A DNA stretch of 64,000 bases from contig NZ_CP071090.1 in assembly GCF_017301735.1 (NCBI RefSeq), positions 11,019,001 through 11,083,000 of the forward strand, given 5' to 3'. Shown one piece after another: positions 7,477 through 16,964 of the stretch. How positions within the stretch are numbered: position 1 is the stretch's first letter; each line of letters begins with the position of its first letter. The DNA comes from Pyxidicoccus parkwaysis (lineage in GTDB: Bacteria > Myxococcota > Myxococcia > Myxococcales > Myxococcaceae). The position numbers and the translations under genes are program-made. Below the pieces are notes generated by a model. That model was not told the origin of the DNA. It saw only the letters and a list, made by a program, of their open reading frames with translations, and ran no database searches.

Positions 7477-10400
7477 TCATGCGGGCCGGGGCTGGGGCGG
7501 GGCTTCGTCGGGAGGCGGCGGCGTGCGGGGCGGGTGTCGCTTGAGGTAGCGCGAGCGGGCGGTTTCCACCAACACGTACAGCACGGGGATGAAGATGAGG
7601 TTGACGAAGGTGGACAGCAGCATGCCCCCGAAGACAGTGGTGCCCAATGACTTGCGCGCGGACGCGCCCGCGCCGCTGGCCAGCATCAGCGGCACCACGC
7701 CCATGAGGAAGGCGATGGACGTCATCAGGATGGGCCGCAGGCGCGTCTGCGCGGCGAAGATGGCGGAGTCCACCACGCCCTGGCCCTGGGTGCGCAGCTG
7801 CTCGGCGAACTCGACGATGAGGATGGCGTTCTTGCTGGCCAGGCCCACCAGCATCACGAGCCCCACCTGACAGAACACGTCGTTCTGGAGACCTCGCAGG
7901 TTCTGCAGCGCGAGCGCGCCCAGCATGGCCACCGGCACGCCGAGGAGGATGACACCGGGCAGCGCGAAGCTCTCGTACTGCGCGGACAGCACCAGGAAGA
8001 CGAAGACGACGCCCAGGCCGAAGATGAGCAGCACGCTGCTGCCGGCCTGCCGCTGCTCCTGAGACAGGCCCGTCCACTCGAAGGTGTAGCCCGCGGGCAG
8101 GGTCTGCCGCGCCACGTGCTCCATGTCGTCCAGGGCCTGTCCGGTGCTGCGGCCCGGCGCCGCCTGGCCGTTGATGCCCGCCGAGCGGAAGAGGTTGTAG
8201 TGCTGGATGTTCTGCGCGCTGGTAATCGGCTTCACGCGGACCAGCGACTCCAGCGGCACCATCTGTCCCGCGGACGAGCGCACGTAGAGCGAGTTGATGT
8301 CCCTGGGCTCGCTGCGGAACGGCATCGCCGCCTGCACGTAGACGCGGTACACGCGGCTGGCGAAGGTGAAGTCATTCACGTACTGGCTGCCCAGGTACAC
8401 CTGGAGGGTGGAGAAGACCGCGTCCAGCGGCACGCCCAGCGCCAGCGCCTTCTCGCGGTCCACCTGCACGTCCAACAGCGGCGTGCTCGCGGTGAATGAA
8501 GAGAACACGCCCCGCAGGCCCGGGTCCTGGCCGGCGCGGGCCACGAGGGTGTCCGTCGTCTGCGAGAGCTCCGCCAGCGAGCGGCCGCCCTGCTGGTCCT
8601 CGAGCACGAACTCGAAGCCGCCCACGCTGCCCACGCCGCGGATGGCAGGCGGCTCGAAGGGCAGCACGCGCGCTCCGCCGATGCCCAGCAGCGGGCCGCG
8701 CAGCCGCTCCACGAGTCCCGCCACGCTCTGCTCGCGCTTCTTGCGCTGGTCCCACGGGTGCAGGTTGACGAAGAGGGTGCCGTAGTTGGCGCCGGTGCCC
8801 AGCAGCGAGAAGCCGCCCACGGTGAAGATGTCCTGCACCTCCGGCTGCTTGCGCAGCGCGCCCTCCGCCTGGAGGAGCACCTGGCGCGTGTAGTCCAGCG
8901 ACGTGCCCTCCGGGCCCTGCACCGCGACGATGAGGTAGCCCTGGTCCTCGCCGGGGATGAAGCCGCTGGGCGTGAGGCGGTACGCGAGAATCGTTCCCGC
9001 GAGGCAGATGACGAAGGCGATGGTCACCGGCCACTTCAGCGGCCCGGTGAGCTTCACCAGCAGCCGCCCGTACCCGTTGCGGAACTTCTCCAGAACCCGG
9101 TCGAACTCGCGGAACACGCGCCACTTCTGGCCCTCGTGCGGCTTGAGGAGCAGCGCGCACAGCGCGGGTGACAGCGTGAGGGCCACCAGCGCGGAGAGGC
9201 TGATGGAGAAGGCGAGGGTGAGCGCGAACTGCCGGTAGATGATGCCCGTGGTGCCGGGGAAGAAGGACACGGGGACGAACACCGAGGAGAGCACGAGCGC
9301 GATGGCCACCAGCGCGCCGGCCACCTGCTTCATGCCCCGGTGTGCCGCCTCGCGCGCGTCCACGTTGTCGTGCTCCATGGTGCGCTCGACGTTCTCGATG
9401 ACGATGATGGCGTCATCCACCACGAGGCCCGTGGCCAGCGTGAGGCCGAAGAGCGTCAGCGTGTTGATGGAGAAGCCGAACGCGCTGACGAACATGAACG
9501 TGCCCACCAGCGACACCGGCAGCGTGGTGGCCACCACCAGCACGCTGCGCCAGCCGTGCAGGAAGATGAAGATGACCAGCACCACCAGGAGGATGGCCTC
9601 GCCCAGCGTGGTGAGCACCTCTTCAATCGACGCCGACACCGCGGCGGTGGTGTCGAAGGCGCGCTGGTACGCCATGCCCGGTGGGAAGTTGCCCTCCAGC
9701 CGCTTCAGTTCCTGGAGGACGCCGTCGCGCACCTGCAGCGCGTTGGAGCCGGGGAGCTGGAAGATGCCCAGGCCCACGGCGTCGCGGCCGTTGAAGCGCA
9801 GGAGCTGCGCGTAGTTCTCCGCGCCCAGCTCCGCGCGGCCCACGTCCTTCACCCGCACCAGCGAGCCGTCCTGCCCGCGCTGCACGACGATGTCGCCGAA
9901 CTGCTCCGCCGTGCTGAGCTGACCCAGCACGCGCAAGGTGAACACGTAGTCCTGCCCCTTCGGCGCGGGCTCCTGCCCTACCTGGCCCGCGCCCACCTGC
10001 ACGTTCTGCGAGCGCAGCGCGTTCACCACGTCCGTCGCGGCCAGTCCCCGGCGCGCCAGCTCCGTGGGGTTCAGCCACAGGCGCATGGCGAAGCGGCGCT
10101 CGCCGAAGATGCGCACGTCGCCCACGCCCTTCACGCGCAGGAGCGCGTCGCGGATGTAGACGTCCGCGTAGTTGCTCAGGAAGCCCGTGTCGTAGCGGCC
10201 CTCCTTGTCGAACAGGCCGAAGGCCATGAGCAGCTGCGTCTGCGCCTTGTTGACGGTGACGCCCAGCGCATTCACCGCGGCGGGGAGCTGCGGAGTCGCG
10301 GTGGCCACGCGGTTCTGCACGTCCACCGCCGCGAGGTCCAGGCTGCGTCCCTGGTCGAAGGTGACGTTGATGCTGCTCTGCCCGGTGTTGCTGCTGGTGG

Positions 10401-10641
10401 AGGCGATGTAGCGCATCCCCTGCACGCCGTTGAGCTGGCGCTCCAGCACCGTGGTGACGGCGCTCTCCACCGTCTCCGCGGACGCGCCGATGTAGTTCGC
10501 CGTCACCTGCACCACGGGCAGCGACAGGTCCGGGTACTGCTCAATCGGCAGCGAGGGGATGGAGATGACACCCACCAGGGTGATGATGATGGCCACCACG
10601 CTGGCGAAGACGGGACGGCGGATGAAGAAGTCGCTGAACAT
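7477..10641 (-). CDS. RND efflux pump, inner-membrane subunit (HAE1/AcrB type)
   Basis: The 1054-residue length is typical for this family. The N-terminus MFSDFFIRRPVFA is the family signature, followed by the first transmembrane helix. Two periplasmic loops alternate with two groups of membrane helices. DDAIIVIENVER in the fourth-helix region carries the proton-relay acidic residues. The C-terminal half contains the matching GLASKNAILIVEFAE segment. It is a proton-driven exporter of hydrophobic compounds or drugs that works as a trimer with the adaptor and outer-membrane channel encoded just upstream. The gap to the adaptor gene is nine bases. The C-terminal tail is Pro-rich. Confidence 0.95.
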   Translation of the reverse strand: MFSDFFIRRPVFASVVAIIITLVGVISIPSLPIEQYPDLSLPVVQVTANYIGASAETVESAVTTVLERQLNGVQGMRYIASTSSNTGQSSINVTFDQGRSLDLAAVDVQNRVATATPQLPAAVNALGVTVNKAQTQLLMAFGLFDKEGRYDTGFLSNYADVYIRDALLRVKGVGDVRIFGERRFAMRLWLNPTELARRGLAATDVVNALRSQNVQVGAGQVGQEPAPKGQDYVFTLRVLGQLSTAEQFGDIVVQRGQDGSLVRVKDVGRAELGAENYAQLLRFNGRDAVGLGIFQLPGSNALQVRDGVLQELKRLEGNFPPGMAYQRAFDTTAAVSASIEEVLTTLGEAILLVVLVIFIFLHGWRSVLVVATTLPVSLVGTFMFVSAFGFSINTLTLFGLTLATGLVVDDAIIVIENVERTMEHDNVDAREAAHRGMKQVAGALVAIALVLSSVFVPVSFFPGTTGIIYRQFALTLAFSISLSALVALTLSPALCALLLKPHEGQKWRVFREFDRVLEKFRNGYGRLLVKLTGPLKWPVTIAFVICLAGTILAYRLTPSGFIPGEDQGYLIVAVQGPEGTSLDYTRQVLLQAEGALRKQPEVQDIFTVGGFSLLGTGANYGTLFVNLHPWDQRKKREQSVAGLVERLRGPLLGIGGARVLPFEPPAIRGVGSVGGFEFVLEDQQGGRSLAELSQTTDTLVARAGQDPGLRGVFSSFTASTPLLDVQVDREKALALGVPLDAVFSTLQVYLGSQYVNDFTFASRVYRVYVQAAMPFRSEPRDINSLYVRSSAGQMVPLESLVRVKPITSAQNIQHYNLFRSAGINGQAAPGRSTGQALDDMEHVARQTLPAGYTFEWTGLSQEQRQAGSSVLLIFGLGVVFVFLVLSAQYESFALPGVILLGVPVAMLGALALQNLRGLQNDVFCQVGLVMLVGLASKNAILIVEFAEQLRTQGQGVVDSAIFAAQTRLRPILMTSIAFLMGVVPLMLASGAGASARKSLGTTVFGGMLLSTFVNLIFIPVLYVLVETARSRYLKRHPPRTPPPPDEAPPQPRPA

Positions 10642-10650
10642 GCCGCGTCC

Positions 10651-11958
10651 TCACTGTGCCGGCGTGGTGCTGCCGCCCGGTTGAGGGCCCTGGGGATGGG
10701 CGCCGCCTCCCGGCCGCGCCGCACCGCCGGGCATGCCCTGTCCCTGCGGCTGGAGCGGCTGGCCGCCGTCGGCCTCGGGCTGGGCTGGGTTGCCCTGCTT
10801 GGGCTGTCCGTCCCCGCTGCCGCCGACTCCGTGCGGCGCGCCCTGCGCTTCCTGCTTCGCGGGCATGGGCTGGATGGGCGCGCCGTCGCGCAGGAGCTGG
10901 ATGCTGCTGACCACCACCTGCGTGCCGGCGTCCACTCCGCCCATCACTTCGTAGGCATTGCCGGAGACCTGCCCCAGCGTCACCGGGGTGCGCTGCGCCA
11001 CCGTGCCGGCGTCACCCTGGCCCACCGTGTAGACGAAGGACTGGCTGCTGATGCGCGTCACCGCGAAGGTGGGCACCTGGAGCGCGTCGCGCGTCTCGTA
11101 CACCACGTTGGCTCGCACGAGCTGCCCCGCGCGCAGGCCCACGGTGTTCTCGAAGGCGCCCCTCACCTCGACGAGCTGCGTGGTCGGGCTGGGCGTGGGC
11201 GCGATGAAGAAGACGGGCGCGGACACCAGCGGCTTGCCGTCCGCGTCCAGCACCTCCACCGGGGTGGTCCCCACCTTGATGTCGCGGGCCCGCTCGACGG
11301 GCACCTGCACGGCCACCTCCAGCAGGCGGCTCTGGTCGAGCTGCGTGAGGGCCGTCTGCGGCGTGACGTAGTCGCCCACCTTCACCGGGTAGTTGCCCAC
11401 CACGCCCGCGAAGGGCGCGCTCACCTTGTAGAAGCCGAGCTGGACCTCCTGCGCCTGGGTTTGCGCCTCGATGGCGCGCGCGCTGGCCTCGGCCTGCTGG
11501 GCCTGGGCCACGGACTGGTCATAGTCCTGACGGCTGAGCAGCCCTTCCGCGAGGAGCTGCTCGCTGCGCTTGCGGGTGGTCTCCGCGAACTCGCGCTGGG
11601 CCTTGGCGGACGCCTGCTGGGCCTGGGTGGCGCGCAGGCCCGCGCGTTGCTGGCGGGGGTCCACCACCAGCAGCACGTCGCCCGCCTTCACCTGGGCGCC
11701 GGGCTTGAGGGGAATCTCCTGCACGTAGCCGGCGACCTGCGGGAAGATGGTGATGCTGCGGCGGGAGACGAGCGTGCCCAGGTACTCGCTGGTGTCACGC
11801 ACCTGCCCCGGAGCCAGTGCCTGCACCTGCACGGGCAGGGCCTTCCCCGCGGCGCCTCCCGGGCCGCCCTGGGGACCGTCCTCCTTCGAGCCCTTGCACG
11901 CCGACGACGCCAGCGCGAGGGCCGCGAGCCCCGCGCTCCAACTCCTCACCAGTTGCAT
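10651..11958 (-). CDS. RND efflux adaptor (periplasmic membrane fusion protein)
   Basis: The protein has 435 residues. The leader LAALALASSACKG carries a probable lipobox, so it is likely a lipoprotein facing the periplasm. A beta-barrel and lipoyl half (FPQVAGYVQEIPLKPGAQV), an alpha-helical hairpin rich in Ala/Gln, the second lipoyl half (VSAPFAGVVGNYPVKVGDYV) and a barrel domain follow in the usual HlyD/AcrA order. The Gly/Pro/Gln-rich tail from about residue 375 is unusual and probably disordered. ATG 11958 overlaps the end of the channel gene by 13 bases; the longer open frame runs inside that gene and is rejected. It bridges the channel and the pump. Confidence 0.9.
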   Translation of the reverse strand: MQLVRSWSAGLAALALASSACKGSKEDGPQGGPGGAAGKALPVQVQALAPGQVRDTSEYLGTLVSRRSITIFPQVAGYVQEIPLKPGAQVKAGDVLLVVDPRQQRAGLRATQAQQASAKAQREFAETTRKRSEQLLAEGLLSRQDYDQSVAQAQQAEASARAIEAQTQAQEVQLGFYKVSAPFAGVVGNYPVKVGDYVTPQTALTQLDQSRLLEVAVQVPVERARDIKVGTTPVEVLDADGKPLVSAPVFFIAPTPSPTTQLVEVRGAFENTVGLRAGQLVRANVVYETRDALQVPTFAVTRISSQSFVYTVGQGDAGTVAQRTPVTLGQVSGNAYEVMGGVDAGTQVVVSSIQLLRDGAPIQPMPAKQEAQGAPHGVGGSGDGQPKQGNPAQPEADGGQPLQPQGQGMPGGAARPGGGAHPQGPQPGGSTTPAQ

Positions 11959-13448
11959 GTCGCCTCCGCCAGGAATGCCTGGACCCGTGCCTGCTCCAGC
12001 TCGAACTCGCGGACCACCAGCGCCAGCTCCGCCTGCCGCAGCGCCGCCGCGGCCTGGATGAGCTCCAGGCTGGTGCCGGTGCCCACCTCGAAGCTGCGGC
12101 GGGTGAGCCGGTCGTTCTCCTCGGCGAGCTTGCGCTCGCGGTCGGCGATGTCGCGGGACGCGGCGGCCACCTCCACCGCGCGCCGCGCCTGGGCCACCTC
12201 CACCGAGACGTTGCGCTCCAGCCCCACCGCGCTCTGCCGCGCCACCTCCGCCCCGGCGCGCGTCTGCCGCAACTGGCCCTCGCGCACGCCGCCGTCCCAG
12301 AAGGGCAGCACGAGGGCGGCGCCGATGTTCCACGCCGGCACCTGCGCGAAGCCCTTCTCCACGGTGAGGGCCACCGCGGTGCTGTTGAGGTCCACCGTGG
12401 GCAGGTAGCTGCGCTTCACCTCCGTGATTTGTGATTCAGCCACCTTGACGCGGGAGCGCGCCACCGCGAGGTCCGGCCGGCTCGTGAGCTCCGTCAATTT
12501 CTGGCAGTCGTTGCGTGCCGTCAGGAGGAACTCCTCGAGCCGGACGCCGCGCGCGAGCCCCACTGCTTCCGGTGTGCCCAGCGTCAGGCCGAGCGACTCG
12601 CGCGCCTGTCGCAATTGCTCGTCACCCGTCACCACGAGGGTGCGGGCGTTCTCGGAATCCTGCCGCACGCGCACCACGTCCAGCCGGGTGCCCGCACCCA
12701 ACTCCAACCGGCGCTCGGCCTGGGCCTGCCGCTCCAGCGCGGTGCGGAGGTTGACGCGGTTGACCTCGGCGAGCCGCTCGCGGGCGGAGACGAGGACGAG
12801 GGCCTGCGCGAGCGCCCCGGTGAGCTGGCGCCGCGTCTCCGCGAGGGACAGCTTCGCGGTGCGCTGCGACTCGTCAGCGGTGTGCAGCACGGCGAACGCG
12901 CGCAGGTCGAGCAACGGCACCGACGCGCTCAGCAGGCCCAGGAAGGGCGGCGTGGTGGGGGTGAGGGTGGTGCCGCCGGTGCCCGTCCCGCCGCCGATGC
13001 CGGTGGGGGTGCCTCCACCTCCGAGGAAGGCCGTCGCCTTGGGGTCGAGCACGTTGTACTGGACGGACACGGTGCCGGTGAGGCTCGGCAGCAGGCCCGC
13101 GAGGGCGATGCGGCGCTGGCCCGCCGCGGACTCCACCTGGGCGAGCGCGGTGCGCAGGTCCGTGGAGCGCTGGCGGAGCAGGTCCATGGCTTCCCGCCAC
13201 GAGGACACCTGCACCGGCGCGGCGGGCACGGGCTCCAGGAGCGGGTCCGACACCTGGAACTGCATGGGCGGCGGCAGGGGGCCGGTGTCTCCCGTGGGAG
13301 GAGGCCGGACCTGGGGGCTCGGGGGCGTGGGCGTGGACTGCGCGGCGGGTGTTGGCTGCCGCACGGTGCCCGGAGGCGCCTGTGCGAGCAGCAGTCCGGG
13401 CAAGAAGCCGGTGCGGGAGAGCAGGGCTGCGAGCAGCAGGGCATTCAT
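11946..13448 (-). CDS. TolC-family outer-membrane efflux channel
   Basis: The product has 500 residues from ATG 13448, which gives a signal peptide (MNALLLAALLSRTGFLPGLLLAQA). A Pro-rich linker of about 60 residues follows. Two repeated helical OEP modules then contain typical segments such as RTALAQVESAAGQRR, LDVVRVRQDSENAR and ARRAVEVAAASRDIADRERKL. It is the first gene of the channel-adaptor-pump operon and overlaps the adaptor start. The frame is open up to 13505, but that extension spoils the signal peptide. No strong ribosome-binding site is seen for either start. Confidence 0.9.
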   Translation of the reverse strand: MNALLLAALLSRTGFLPGLLLAQAPPGTVRQPTPAAQSTPTPPSPQVRPPPTGDTGPLPPPMQFQVSDPLLEPVPAAPVQVSSWREAMDLLRQRSTDLRTALAQVESAAGQRRIALAGLLPSLTGTVSVQYNVLDPKATAFLGGGGTPTGIGGGTGTGGTTLTPTTPPFLGLLSASVPLLDLRAFAVLHTADESQRTAKLSLAETRRQLTGALAQALVLVSARERLAEVNRVNLRTALERQAQAERRLELGAGTRLDVVRVRQDSENARTLVVTGDEQLRQARESLGLTLGTPEAVGLARGVRLEEFLLTARNDCQKLTELTSRPDLAVARSRVKVAESQITEVKRSYLPTVDLNSTAVALTVEKGFAQVPAWNIGAALVLPFWDGGVREGQLRQTRAGAEVARQSAVGLERNVSVEVAQARRAVEVAAASRDIADRERKLAEENDRLTRRSFEVGTGTSLELIQAAAALRQAELALVVREFELEQARVQAFLAEATCNW

Positions 13449-13695
13449 GGGGGCGCGCACAGAGGTACGAGGTGCGCACTTCCACGACCACGTTCTATTG
13501 GGCATCCCTGCGTCTGGTGGACAAATGAAGCCCGCCGGGTGCTCAGCAGTGGATGAAGCAATGGCTGTCAGACGCCAGGATTGCGCCTGGATTCGTCACT
13601 GTGTTGCGGATGCAACGGCGCGAGGGGCGATGCGCCCGTCATCGCCCGGCGGGTGACGCGGAAGCCCGCGATGGGGCTGCCGCGTCGGGTGTGGC

Positions 13696-15753
13696 CTATT
13701 GCTCCTGGCGGAGCATGTTGAGGCGCTGCTTCGCGGAGCGGCTCTGCGGGTCGAAGCGCAGGGCCTCCTCCAGGCGCTCCTGCCCGCGCTGCGGCTGGTT
13801 CTGGACGACGTACAGGTCCGCGAGCCGCACCAGGGCCTCGGCGTTGTAGGGCTGGAGGTCCAGCGCGCGCTCGAGCTCGCGGGTGGCGGTGGCCAGGTCC
13901 TTGCGGCGGATGGCGAGCTGGCCGAGCAGGATGTGCGGCTGCACCAGTCCGGACGTCTCGGGCCCGTTGGCCAGGGCCTCCAGCGCGGGCACCGCGCGCG
14001 CGTCACCGAGTCCGGCCAGCGTCAGCGCGGCGGCCTGCCGCACCCAGAGCGAGCTGTCCGAGAGGAGCGGCACCAAATCATTCGCGGCCTCGCGCGCGCC
14101 CGCGGCGCCCAGGCTTTCGATGACGTCCGAGCGCAGCAGGCTGTCGGTGGTGCTCTTCAGCACGGTGCGCAGGGTGGGCGCGGCGTCGTGCTTGAAGCGG
14201 CGGGCGAGGAGCCTGGCGGCGACGCCTCGCAGCGACGGGGCCTCGGTGGTGTCCGCGAGCACGGTCTCCAGCGCGGGGCGGCTGGTGGCGGCGGTCTTCT
14301 CGTCGAAGGCATCGGCCAGTGTGAGGCGGCGCTGCTGGCGCGTGCCGGCCTGGGGCCACCACTTGAGGAGCGCCTGGGACATGGCCGCGGGCGTCTCCTG
14401 GGTGTGGCAGGTGTTGCAGGCGTTGGGGATGTCGTGGCGCGAGGTGTTGTCCGGCGCGGGCACGTCGATGGCGTGGTCGGCGAACTTGTCGAGCACGCCG
14501 GAGACGACGGCCGGCATGTGACAGGACAGACAGTCATTGGCCGCGCTGGCGGAGTGGTGCGTGTGGGCCTTGCCCTGGGCGAAGACGTCCTCGTGGCACT
14601 GATGGCAGGTGGAGGCGCTGACGGAGACGTGGGCCAGGGGCTTCTTGAGCTTCTCGAGCTCGTTGGCGGCGTGAGGCTCGTGGGGGGCGGTGTGGCAGGT
14701 GAGGCAGGTGGCGCCGCCCTGGAGGTGGCACTTGGACTGGATGAGGGCCTGGTACTCGAAGCTGGAGGTGCTGGGGCGGCCGTCGGTGAAGTAGTCGCCG
14801 GAGCGCTCGTTGCCGACGAGGAGGACGACGGGCTGGTAGTGGTCGTCGTAGCGCTGGCCGGGCTGGAAGCGATGGGGGGCGTCGAGGATGGGGAACAGCG
14901 GGCGGCGCGGGCCGTGGCACTGGGCGCAGACGGCGAGGGCCTCGGCGTTGGGGAGCTTCGACGGCTGGATGATGTCCTTGGGGTCCTGCGTGTCGGCGTG
15001 CTTGGAGCCGGGGCCGTGGCAGCTCTCGCAGGCGACGCCATGGTCGGTGAAGCGGGTGGACCAGGTGTGGGCGGTGCGGTCGTAGCTCGCCTCGAGCCCG
15101 GTGACGTGGCAGTCGAGACACGCGTGCTGGGCGCTGCGGCGGAAGTTGGCCCAGAAGAAGGGATGGTCCGGAGTGAGGGCGCCCTGCTTCGTCTCGGAGT
15201 AGTCCACCCACTCACCCTTGCCGGTGACGTGGAAGTAGATGGGGAGCACCTGCCAACGTCCGTCGGGGAGGACGGTGATGGGGTCCTGCATGCGCTTGCC
15301 GCCGACGACCCAGTTCACCGGGAACTCGGAGAGCTCGCCGTCGGCGCCACGGGTGCGCATGAGGTGCTTGTCCGCGTCGCGTCGCGTCCACGCCTCGCTG
15401 GATTCGCCCTTGAAGTGCGCGTTGCGGAAGTTGCCGACGACGAACTTCTGCGTGGCGGGGGAGAGCGCGCGTGAGTGCCAGTCCTTGCTCCACGCGGTGT
15501 GCTCATCCTCGTGGCACTCGCTGCACGCCTCGGAGCCGATGTATGTGCTCGCGGGGTGGGCGGCGGGCGTGGGAGGCGGGGGCGCCGGAGTCGCGGGGGC
15601 GCTCGCCGTGACGGTGGGAGCGGTGGGCGCGGGAGCGGCGGCGGCGGGCGCGGGCTCCGGAGGCGGGGCGCGGAGTGAGAAGGTGATTCCCGCGGCCGCC
15701 GCAATCAGGGCGAGGACCACGAGGGCGAGCAGAGCGGGGCGAGGGGGGCGCAT
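13696..15753 (-). CDS. Octaheme cytochrome c with HEAT-like and TPR-like C-terminus
   Basis: The protein has 685 residues. An N-terminal membrane anchor (about 8-28) is followed by a Pro/Ala-rich linker. Eight CxxCH heme-attachment motifs follow: CSECH (from residue 77), CLDCH, CESCH, CAQCH, CLTCH, CHQCH, CLSCH and CNTCH. The C-terminal third has HEAT-like repeats (EAPSLRGVAARLLARRF, SSLWVRQAAALTLAGLG) and ends with TPR-like helices. It should be an envelope electron carrier that docks a partner through the repeat part. Family members are common in myxobacteria; the redox partner is unknown. ATG 15753 is chosen because it precedes the anchor directly. Confidence 0.85.
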   Translation of the reverse strand: MRPPRPALLALVVLALIAAAAGITFSLRAPPPEPAPAAAAPAPTAPTVTASAPATPAPPPPTPAAHPASTYIGSEACSECHEDEHTAWSKDWHSRALSPATQKFVVGNFRNAHFKGESSEAWTRRDADKHLMRTRGADGELSEFPVNWVVGGKRMQDPITVLPDGRWQVLPIYFHVTGKGEWVDYSETKQGALTPDHPFFWANFRRSAQHACLDCHVTGLEASYDRTAHTWSTRFTDHGVACESCHGPGSKHADTQDPKDIIQPSKLPNAEALAVCAQCHGPRRPLFPILDAPHRFQPGQRYDDHYQPVVLLVGNERSGDYFTDGRPSTSSFEYQALIQSKCHLQGGATCLTCHTAPHEPHAANELEKLKKPLAHVSVSASTCHQCHEDVFAQGKAHTHHSASAANDCLSCHMPAVVSGVLDKFADHAIDVPAPDNTSRHDIPNACNTCHTQETPAAMSQALLKWWPQAGTRQQRRLTLADAFDEKTAATSRPALETVLADTTEAPSLRGVAARLLARRFKHDAAPTLRTVLKSTTDSLLRSDVIESLGAAGAREAANDLVPLLSDSSLWVRQAAALTLAGLGDARAVPALEALANGPETSGLVQPHILLGQLAIRRKDLATATRELERALDLQPYNAEALVRLADLYVVQNQPQRGQERLEEALRFDPQSRSAKQRLNMLRQEQ

Positions 15754-16065
15754 CGGAGTGGTAACGGGATGCTGCCCCGGGGGACGGCGGGAGACAAGCC
15801 GGGGCTCCCTGGGACTCCCGATAGGTAGGGTTCCACTGGAAGCGTGGGAGCGGACGAGCATGGCCGGTCCGTCCACATGGACGGTGCGTCTCTTGCTCCG
15901 GACTCATGTCCGAGAGCTCAGCAAGAGGACGCGACGGAAGCGCGCTGTTCCGCGACGTTTGGAACTGGTCAGCCCCTTGCACAGGAGCGCCACACTTTCA
16001 TCTCGGGACTCTCATGAGGGGCGTCTCCAGCCCGCCCGTGAGCCCGTGCGACAAGGCGCCCATCC
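15754..16065. other. Divergent intergenic region
   Basis: These 312 bases separate divergent genes and should contain both promoters. I see the perfect palindrome TTCCACTGGAA (15831-15841) and a stretch of short GGG/CCC inverted repeats at 15799-15820. No gene and no confident promoter hexamers are visible. Confidence 0.3.
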
Positions 16066-16920
16066 ATGTACCGACTGCTGACCGTGACGCTTTCCCTGGC
16101 CGTGCTCGTCATCGGGCTGCTGCCATCAGTGGCACATGCTCTGTGCACCAATGGAACAGTCCAGACAACGAAGATGAGCAACGGCTGCACGCGCACGAAG
16201 ATCTGCAATGGCGGCTTCTGGGAGGACGTTGGTTGCAGTGGAACAGTGGCGTGCACCGGATGCGGCGGGCGCGCGGGCATGCAGACCTGCTCGACTGACT
16301 GCGAAGTGTCGGGCTGCAACGTGGGGCCCGAGGTCTGCAACAACTGCGACGACAACGGCGACGGCTCCATTGACAATGCCGTGAATAGCTCGAACCACTA
16401 CTCCCTGACCGAGTCGTGCAATCCGAACAGTTGCAGTCAGGGTGGCATGCGGACCTGCACCGCTGCAGGTTGGAGTGCATGTTCTGGATGTGGGGGAACT
16501 GCGACCTGCGTCGGGTGCGAGGGGAAGCAAGGCACCCGCACGTGCGCGGCGAATTGCTCGGCCACCCCCTGTGCCGTGGGCCCCGAGAAGTGCAACAACT
16601 GTGACGACAACGGGGATGGCTGGGTCGATAACGCCGCAGGGAGCACTCAGAGCTACTCGTACACGGAGGCCTGCAACCCCAATTCCTGCAGTCAGGCGGG
16701 GAAACGGGCCTGTACCAATGGGACGCTCTCCGCGACATGCACCGGATGCGGTGGAACGGCTTCCTGCACCACCGCCTGCGGTGTGTCCTCCAGTCGGGCC
16801 TGCGATTCGCAGTGCGGAGTGGCCGCCGCCTGCATGACGGCCGAGACCTGCAACAACTGCGACGATGACAGGGACGGCATCGTGGACGAGGGCCTCTCTT
16901 GTCAGCCATGCAGTCTGTAG
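16066..16920 (+). CDS. Secreted Cys-rich repeat protein with Ca-binding-like loops
   Basis: This 284-residue protein has a signal peptide ending at VAHA (residue 25). The mature part consists of repeats of about 85 residues, each ending in CNNCDDNGDG or a variant (91-100, 176-185 and 262-271). The D-x-N-x-D-G loops look like calcium-binding sites, comparable to thrombospondin-type-3 or MopE-like repeats. Each repeat also has a C-x-G-C-G-G unit. It is probably an extracellular or outer-membrane structural protein. It sits 44 bases before a Cys-rich lipoprotein gene and then the RHS gene on the same strand, which suggests joint expression or surface display. Confidence 0.75.
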   Translation: MYRLLTVTLSLAVLVIGLLPSVAHALCTNGTVQTTKMSNGCTRTKICNGGFWEDVGCSGTVACTGCGGRAGMQTCSTDCEVSGCNVGPEVCNNCDDNGDGSIDNAVNSSNHYSLTESCNPNSCSQGGMRTCTAAGWSACSGCGGTATCVGCEGKQGTRTCAANCSATPCAVGPEKCNNCDDNGDGWVDNAAGSTQSYSYTEACNPNSCSQAGKRACTNGTLSATCTGCGGTASCTTACGVSSSRACDSQCGVAAACMTAETCNNCDDDRDGIVDEGLSCQPCSL

Positions 16921-16964
16921 CGCCGCTTCGCGTTCAACCTGCCCGAGCCCTGGAGTCTTTCCTC

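Noticed and set aside
9340..12408. 1022-codon open frame on the plus strand
   Set aside because: It runs antisense to the RND pump and adaptor genes, is extremely His/Arg-rich and follows from their codon bias; no domain or ribosome-binding site.
16131..16148. Sigma54-like TGGCAC and TGC pair
   Set aside because: It lies inside the signal-peptide coding region of the Cys-rich protein, and the spacing is wrong.
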